DNA of 64,000 nucleotides, taken from assembly GCA_948567375.1 (NCBI GenBank), contig OX419757.1, positions 28,266,732 to 28,330,731 of the forward strand, in the 5' to 3' direction. Shown one piece after another: positions 57,007 to 64,000 of the stretch (positions are counted from its first letter, which is position 1; every line of letters begins with the position of its first letter). The notes under the pieces were generated by a model that was not told the origin of the DNA, did no database searches, and worked only from the letters and a program-made list of their open reading frames with translations. The stretch comes from Lunularia cruciata. Taxonomy: Eukaryota; Streptophyta; Marchantiopsida; Lunulariales; Lunulariaceae. The position numbers and the translations under genes were made by a program.

Positions 57007-58426
57007 TTTCCCATTGGTAGGCCGTCATAGATAGGGCGAGAATTACAACAATAAGTGGTCGGTGGATTATGGGGAACGTAAAAGAAACGAACTGGGCGAA
57101 GAACGAAGAGCCTTTACAGTAAAAGGGATGTGACGGGGCTCCTCTCCGGCGTTGGTTGTAGGTAGGAAAAGGGCCTTAGTGGTCGGTGGGCTAGAGTACA
57201 GCACGACCCTTCTAAGAGATACCCCGTGAGTGATAGTTCTGCCTGCATGGTGGGTTGCTGTCCAAGATTAGGCGGGGGAGGACAGTGAGGACGACTTTTG
57301 TGTAGCAACGAAGTTGTAATCGAATTACATACTGTAAAAGTATGCATAAAATATAGAGGTTTCGCTCCCAGGTGGGGTTTAGCAGAGACTTGATACAGAC
57401 AGTAAGAGTTTGGCGGCATCACTGGAAGGTTGGAACTCATCCGGAATTCAGGGAGCAAGATTCCGGAACCAGGAGCATCTAGAGGGGTACCGGATAGAGA
57501 GGGGTAGTAGACACCTCCTGGGCAAGCTCAAAAAGTGGTGAAAACCTAGTCCAAGGATGACCAGAGAGAACGAGCCTGTCCACGTGGGAATTCACTGGAC
57601 GGGGGCCTGCATTCCGTTGCCTGCTACGGACGGAAGTTAAGAACGTCACATTTTCTCGGTCCGAGGTACGAGCCTAAGAACCACGTAGTACAGTAGAGCT
57701 GTAGCCGAGTAGACTACCACGTTCTTGTCCTGCAACATGGCAGGAGCATGCAGCTGGGGGGCAGGAAGGACGGACGAGGCAGGCAGGCCAGGCTCTCTAC
57801 GTTTGCTTTTTCTCCTCTTCTCCGTCCTACTTGCTCACTCTGACCAGAGTCAAGCCGGCACCGTCGTAGGATTGTTCGTAGCTGCGGGGACGGGAAACTG
57901 AAGGGAGAGAGAGAGGAGTGGCAACTGAGAACGAGAGAGAAAGGGAAACGGGAGAGAGAGTCGGGGAAACAGAGTCTGTCGATCGATAGATAGGTGGCGA
58001 GAGATTATCAATCCCATGTTCTTGATTTACTACTAGAACTCGTGTCGAGTTGAGTTGATTGATTCCCTCGTAACTTGAGGAGAAGAGAAAAAGAAGGAGA
58101 CGAGAAAAGTTTACACGACACTACTACTCTAGAGCCACGACGAAGACAAAGAAGTAGAAGAAAAGCCTTTTACACTAGTTCGTTTCCTTGACAGAGCTGT
58201 CGGAGCTTTTCTTTCCGCGCACCAAAGACTAGGGGGAAGAAAGGAAGCCAGCCGGCCGGACAGAGAGAGAGCGAGTAGAAGCGAGGGAACGAGGAGTGAA
58301 TTGTTGAATCAGGAGGTGTTGTCGATGTCTAAACGGGAGGAAGAGGGAGAGGAAGGCGGGCAAGGGCGAAGTGTTTGAATTCCAAAGACGGAAAACCAGG
58401 ATTGAAGAGAACGAGAGAGGATAAGT

Positions 58427-58623
58427 ATGGAGCAGGCGAGATGGCAGACGCTGGAGGAAGCGGAGCGGGGGTTGGTGGAGTTCGAGCACGATATGAGTGG
58501 AGGGGAGCTTTTTGCATCTTATTTGGCGAAATTCCAAGCAGGGGGACAGGCGCAGTGCACGACGGTGTGGACGAAAACGACGATCGCTTATCGATGCCGA
58601 ACATGCCAAGTGAATGATTCTAG
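58427..58623 (+). CDS. UBR E3 exon 1: N-terminus and first UBR-box cysteines
   Basis: Encodes MEQARWQTLEEAERGLVEFE and on to CTTVWTKTTIAYRCRTCQ, matching the start of the UBR box (CxxVW...IAYRCRTC). The donor at 58624 (AG/GTGCAT) leaves phase 2, as exon 2 requires. An alternative donor at 58610 (GTGAAT) leaves phase 0 and would not fit. The use of 58624 puts Ser, not Cys, at the next zinc-ligand position. Confidence 0.75.
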
Positions 58624-61600
58624 GTGCATTTTCACAGGGAGAGTGCACTCGTTGTACAGACATGTCATTGCCTCATATACCTCTGAGGTTTTGGAAATGC
58701 CAAGTTAACAATGTTAGGTGCATTTATGGACAGGATAGAAGGGTGAGAGAGGAAAGCTTACGTCTCGAACACAGAAGGAAGTAGGAAAACTGCATAAAAT
58801 TGAATTCCAGAAATTCAGGTCATTCCGAGTCACATTGCAAGAATCTCAATTTCGCTTAGGCTCAACCAAGCCTTGACACCTTGAAGAAGAAAAAGTCTAT
58901 CCGTCGAATGTTTAAACGAGAAGAGTGGGCATGTACCGCAGAATTGTGCATGAGACAACGAAGCAATGTAATGAATTTTTCATGCCGATTTTAGCAATAT
59001 CGATTCTACTTAGACGTCTCTACCTTCTTAGAAATCAATGCTCGTGTCAAGTGGCTTTTTGGTGCTACAATTGAGTCTGGCAAGGGTTCTAACCTCACGT
59101 GCTACAATGTTACAGCATGGGGTTTCATGTTCCGTACGAAAGCCCAGTACACTAGCTAACGGAACTTCTCAGCAGTAGTACACCATGCCTACAATCCTTC
59201 GTTCTATGAAACTAACGTTTGTAGGCATTCTACTCTACCCCATAGACTCCTCTGTACGTTTTTCTTAGACAAGCTGCATTCGTTATCTGCACGCCTGGAG
59301 CTCCTGACTCGAAAGAAGACGAGTTTAAGAGACAATGAAAGTATTTCTTTTACTTATTTCTCCCACCTGGGGCCACCTTTGCGCACAATCAGATTACTAA
59401 CCGTCCAACTTGAGTCGCTCAAGGTTTTGAAAACTATCACAGGTGATCCCATCCTTGACATTTTCCCTTCACATTCACGTGTAGAAGAGGAGTAGATGTT
59501 AAAGTTGTCGATTTTGTAAACTCAAGGAGGGCTCTTTTATGTCCTGTAAGATATATGAAGGCATTATGAGTTCGTCAGACCTCGTGCCAGTCAGCAAAAG
59601 ATTAGTTACCATTTCTTGTGAAATGGCAATGCTGCCTGTATTATCTTTTGTATAACTTCTGACTTTAGTTTCCTGTTCTACTTCCCGTTGTATAGTTCTA
59701 GTCTTAAAGCATGACAGTCAGATGGTAGTAATGATGACCACTATGCTGATGTTTTCTCCCAATATTTAACGTCAGGGGTATAATACGGAGCCGTACATTC
59801 TACCGCATATACCCTTTGCAGTACCTTTATCCCATCGGCAATAAATTCTTTCCCAAGGTTTTAACTGCAGATCGCCATTATTACGTCACATAAACTACTT
59901 ACATCAGCTCGATCATGGAACAAATTCATAGTCGCTTTCAAAGACCATCTTCATGAACTGGACTAAAGCTCTCTCCCCATATTTTGTCAGATGGATGGTC
60001 CTTGGTGTCTATTTTCTTGTTGCAAAGATCTCGTAACCTCATGCTCAGGAAACGCGTAAAGCCTTTTCTGTGAGCTTAGAGAGAGAGAGAAAGGAAGGAA
60101 CCAAGTGGATGTGAATCACAGTCTAAACCAGTAACTAGACCAGATCTTACAGCCTCGTCTCTTCTCGAAGGAGATCTTTTGTGTACCTATTTATCAGAGA
60201 ATCTGGCAATGGTTTGAACTCGTGGTCGCCATGCTCTGTAGCTTGACTGTGTCGCACCTTTACTGTCATGCACCGCTCCTGCTAGTTCTGTTCAACGTAC
60301 GCGTTCATTCCTTTTCTATAAGGAATATGATAATACTTTCTCGATAAGACTGAAAGGTGTGAAGCGGCGGCTTCTTACCTTCTGTTACTAGCCTTGGTAC
60401 AGTTTTTAATCTTCTTAGGCGATCTCATTGAAGTGCGTTTGTTTAGCTGGAGTGTGCTACTTAATTAGTGCGCTGCATTTTGCTAGCGAGTCGCAAGGAG
60501 AAGGTATTCTGCTTGGTAATTTGAAGTGTGCTGATAGTTTCTTTTCTCCATTGTTAGCAGTGCTATATGCGTCAGTTGCTTCCAGGCAGGGGATCACCGG
60601 CATCACGATTACGGTAAGTCTTTGAATTTGAGACTTTCTACGTGTCCACACTAGAAGATATTCTCGGAAGTCGTTTCCTTGGCTGTTCCGTAGTATTAAG
60701 GAATCATGTATGCTGAGAAGTGAGCCGTTGCGCTGTCAGTTTCACGCGTGCACAACATACCAGGGTAATATGCATGCTAGTTTTTTTGATTGGTAGATTT
60801 GGTACAGCGCAACGTCGTTTGGTCCTTATGTTTGGTGTCAAAACGTATCCTAGTCTGGAAGTGGATATTGGTTCTAGTACACATTCTCACTCACAGGAAG
60901 TTCAAGCTTTTGCTGTATTGCACGGCATCGATAACTTCTTAGGATCACAATAATGTGAGTTAGCGAGAAACATCATACAAATAGTTGCTTACAAATAGTT
61001 CTTGATCTTGTGTGCAGTCATGTATCATAGTGACTCGGGAGGCTGTTGTGACTGTGGTGACCCTGCTGCATGGAAAGAGGAAGGGTATGTCATACCTTAT
61101 TTTCTCAGAAGGAAGTTTGTACAAAGAGGTGTCTGGTATATCATGTAGTAGTTTTAAACTGTATGCTGAGTTGATTATGTCTTTCTTTTCTCCAGAGGAA
61201 CTAAGATACGGCTAGGCCGTGGATGTTTCTGGAGTTTCGTAGTTATCACCCATAGTCTTTGCAGGTCCAAATAGCTCTGCACATCCCTAAGTATTGATGT
61301 TTCCTGGTTATGACCGCACCTTACTAATGATATAGTTCGCTCAACTGATCAGATTTTGTAGTAAACACCGTAGCTCCGGCGTAGATGAACAGCCCACCAT
61401 ACCCTCGCATCTCAATGAGATTACCTGCAGAAGAGGTAAAATCCGTTCTGTACTGAGCATTGCTTCCCCTTAAGTAGCAGGTTTAGGTTTGTTGTGCGTG
61501 GTTTATCCAAATTGACTCTTTGTCTGATTTGAGTTGCAGTGAACTTTGTTCTGAAAGAGCTATGTATCTGGGTAAGCATGATAATGGACGCAAAAAGCTT

Positions 61601-64000
61601 AGACAGGCCTCCTTCAAGTACCCAAATCCAGATGGCTGGCACTCATGTGAAGTGGTTACAAGAGGTAAACAAACTAATCTTTGCGGAGACAATACCCAAC
61701 CAGGAGCCACTAGTTACCATATCTGATATTTTAATTTGTACATCTGGTGGCAGATATGCAGGGTTTCTGTTCTACGGAGCATTGTCTGTGAAGAGATTAC
61801 CCATCTATATTCTTCTGCGACCTGTGTGGTACAAAACGATGCAAGTTTCTTATCTGCAGTTCACACTGTTACACTTTTCCCATAAGTACTGGAATTTTGT
61901 TTCTTGTTTCCGAGTTCTCTTATTGTTGATTAGTTTTGATGCATATCGTTGTCAAGCACTGTGCACCTTTCTGTAGTGGTTGTTTGAGCTCTTTCGTGAT
62001 TGCTCATGTTTATGATTGTAGTCACGAATTTATAAGTTCAAGTCTGCAGAACAGACAACTCCACAAAACCCTGAGGACCTATTTTTTATACGTTTTCTTT
62101 ACAGAGGACACGCAACCGCTCCTATCTGGAAATTCTTTTATCGACGTATGGAAGAATGCCAGAGACCCTCATGGAAGCTGTAAGCCACCTATATGCCTCA
62201 GTAGACTTGCATTGAGACCTGAATTGCAAAATCTTCTTCGTGATTCACTTATTCAGACGAGGACCTTTCCACAAGTAGCTCAAAGGTTGAAATGGTTGGG
62301 TGTGTACAGTTTATCTGATTGTCTTGTTCTCTTGATGTGTCCACTAGTGGGGGCGCAGAATGATGAAAGAAATTGCATCCTGTAACTTCTGCTTACAGCT
62401 ATTGAAACTAGTGTGATTCCAAGTCCATAGATGTCTGACTATCTTGTCTCTATTTTAAAATGCAGGAAACGACTTTATTCTTGCAAATGCTCTATGATCA
62501 ACAATTCAAAGACAATTTCTCTCGGGCATTGATGAGACATTATGCTGACTTGATTGAGCCGGCCGCAATAGCTCCCAGACTCATGGAAGAATACAAAGCT
62601 CTCGATGCGAGTTTAGACAGAGGTAAGATTCTCTGCCTGTCCTTAGTCTTGTGTAGTTGATCATAGATTATAAACTTTTTAACGTATGCTACATTTATCC
62701 AAGTAGGTCTCTTCTTTTCATTGCCCTCTCTACTTCGTTTCCACTGTGAGTTATCACCAGTTGGTATATTTGATCAGATCGTTTCTTATCTCCAAAGTAA
62801 ATTCAAAGGACTGAATCTTGTCTTTGTATATGCTGCAGTTATGGTGCAACTTTTTAATGTGCCAGAGGTCACGTTAAATCTAATACAGACCGATCGCCTT
62901 CTTGAAAGCTTTACATCTGTGTTGGGGTCTGTTCTTAGCCATTGTACTAACAGGTAAGAACATGACACAAGATTTCATTGATGAATATGACTTAAACACC
63001 TCAATCTTGTTGGATTGGCGATCCATGGATAATCTACTAATCATCATTTTCCGTTTACTTAATTCTCATTTGTTTTGCTCAGAAGAGACGGTACAATTGA
63101 TGTGGATCATCCTGCCATTACAGGGAAGGTTGGTACAAATTAACCAAAACCATGCACCATGAAGTTAATGTGCCTAGTTCGTTTCTTTTCTTATTGCTGT
63201 AGGTCGTAGTAGATTTGTCTTCACATATGGCCAATGCAGTTGCGCATGTTTGTATGGAGATTCGATTCATAAACTAAGCTAAGCGTCTCTGAATAAAAGA
63301 TTTTGTCTACCTGGTATTTCAGCTCAGTGGTGGCCTCGTTATAACACATTTCTTAATTAATTTAGTAATTACCATCGGCACTACAATGCAGGACAAGGAA
63401 GTAAATTATCAATGCAGATTGATTGATTTATTGCTTATGGTGGCAAGGGCTGTGTGGCAGGTTTATTGTCGACCTCAAGGGGACTTAAAATTGATAGTTG
63501 CACATGAAAGTGTTGCCCTTCACGTCTTGAAGGAGAGACCAGATGTGTTTCAGAACATCCTATCTATTTTGTCCATTCTGCAGGTTATTTTGCTTTGCTT
63601 TCCTCTTTAACGAACAAAGAGATTGTGTCTGGGCATATCTTGGAGATGTAGCCCTTACTTTGCTTTACTTACCCGTAATCTTTAGTTGCTGTATAAGACA
63701 AATCGTTTAATCGCTCTATTAGCAAGCTCATCTTGGGTAACCGCACTCACCCCTAAATGGTAGTATGTTGGACGTCCCCCTTAGTTCAAGGATGTGCGCT
63801 TTTACGTCCCGCTTTTATTCTCTGTCATCTCATTGACAGTTCGTTCTGTTGTACTGCGTTAAATGGTCATGTTACCTGATTGAACTTATTATCTGTCTGC
63901 CGCAGTGGATGAACCCTTACTCTAGGTCTGACCCAGTTGACTACGAAGAACAGGCGTCTTGGACTCAAGCCATTACACTTGAGGTAGGGTAATCACATTC
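58427..64000 (+). CDS. UBR-box E3 ubiquitin ligase (UBR1/PRT6-like N-recognin), 5' part
   Basis: N-recognins bind destabilising N-terminal residues (N-degrons) through the UBR box and ubiquitinate the protein for proteasomal decay. Proposed exons: 58427-58623, 60561-60613, 61018-61084, 61540-61664, 62105-62301, 62466-62622, 62839-62953, 63083-63128, 63203-63247 (end tentative), 63392-63583 and 63906-63983. Splice phases agree at every junction and most sites are GT/AG with good context. The UBR box is spread over the first four exons. Later exons match the helical region that follows it in UBR1/PRT6: FLQMLYDQQFKDNFSRAL, VMVQLFNVPEVTL and ILQWMNPYSRSDPVDYEEQ. The first ATG is in good context and only 48 residues precede the UBR box, shorter than flowering-plant PRT6. 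RING and UBLC domains would lie right of the window. Introns total far more than exons. No disabling mutation seen; likely functional. Confidence 0.85.
60561..60613 (+). CDS. UBR E3 exon 2: central UBR box
   Basis: TTAGCAG/T acceptor. Encodes AICVSCFQAGDHRHHDY, the CxxCF...HxxHDY core of the UBR box, then donor G/GTAAGT at 60614 in phase 1. It lies about 1.9 kb after exon 1. Confidence 0.88.
61018..61084 (+). CDS. UBR E3 exon 3: C-terminal UBR box
   Basis: GTGCAG/TC acceptor. Encodes MYHSDSGGCCDCGDPAAWKE, the invariant GGxCDCGDxxAW signature that completes the zinc-binding fold, then donor G/GTATGT in phase 2. The next exon (61540) continues ELCSER, where C-x2-H is usual. Confidence 0.9.

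Larger units (their letters stand above)
55601..58426 (+). promoter_or_regulatory. Upstream region and probable 5' leader of the UBR E3 gene
   Basis: Composition changes from AT-rich to CpG-containing, GC-richer DNA. The last 600 bp contain a pyrimidine-rich block (about 57805-57835) and a GAGA-rich tract (57905-57965, GAGAGAGAGAGG, AACGAGAGAGAAAGGG), both common near plant transcription starts. No clear TATA box. (AAAG)n lies at 55833-55853. Open frames on either strand here match nothing known. R copies 6 and 7 lie at 56787-57006. Confidence 0.5.

Noticed and set aside
57114-57458. 114-codon minus-strand frame upstream of the UBR gene.
   Set aside because: No recognisable domain or splice context, and it lies in GC-richer leader or promoter DNA where long chance frames are expected.
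57540-57680. GC-rich block considered as a 5S rRNA or tRNA gene.
   Set aside because: No match to 5S internal control elements or to paired A and B boxes.
58229-58663. 144-codon minus-strand frame over exon 1 of the UBR gene.
   Set aside because: Arg/Pro/Leu-rich antisense of a GC-rich exon and leader; the plus strand carries an unmistakable UBR box.

Overview
This window looks like nuclear DNA of a land plant. Several lineages of decayed Ty3/Gypsy LTR retrotransposons are nested inside one another, and an intron-rich gene for a UBR-box (N-recognin type) E3 ubiquitin ligase starts at the right end and runs off it. The species cannot be named. A Gypsy polyprotein ending in a PHD-like finger, and a UBR gene that aligns only loosely with flowering-plant PRT6, lean toward a non-flowering lineage, but this is inference. 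No rRNA, organellar gene, CRISPR array or bacterial operon was seen.

Layout. (1) 1-7.3 kb: two head-to-head relics of one chromodomain Gypsy family, with a truncated LTR of another family ('LTR-B') between them. (2) 7.3-9.5 kb: a PIF/Harbinger transposase scrap and small tandem repeats. (3) 9.5-25.6 kb: a readable insertion stack. A 3.8-kb element of an unrecognised family ('D', minus strand) was split by a roughly 7.7-kb Gypsy element ('C', plus strand). C was later hit by a second D copy (between RNase H and integrase, TSD ATGAC) and by a solo LTR-B (in gag, TSD ATGTG). (4) 25.6-32.5 kb: decayed sequence with a foldback element, coiled-coil ORF remnants, microsatellites and a tRNA-like SINE head. 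(5) 32.5-45.6 kb: a Gypsy element ('F') with a PHD-like C-terminus. It is interrupted by a rearranged LTR-B (itself carrying three 253-bp tandem units and a third D element, TSD ATGTT) and by a solo LTR-B (TSD CCAAG). (6) 45.6-49 kb: a diverged LTR-B, fresh tandem duplications and a possible minus-strand gene relic. (7) 49-55.6 kb: AT-rich DNA with no recognisable gene. (8) 55.6-58.4 kb: GC-richer promoter/leader DNA. (9) 58.4-64 kb: the UBR E3 gene, with eleven proposed exons whose splice phases agree.

The best candidates for something undescribed are the D family and a short hairpin-bearing repeat family ('R'). D is 3.73-3.79 kb, has 5-bp target duplications, no LTRs, short imperfect inverted ends, and one long ORF with a globular N-terminus and a coiled-coil C-terminus. 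R has seven copies, seen only between 48 and 57 kb. All identifications come from reading the sequence; no search or alignment program was run.
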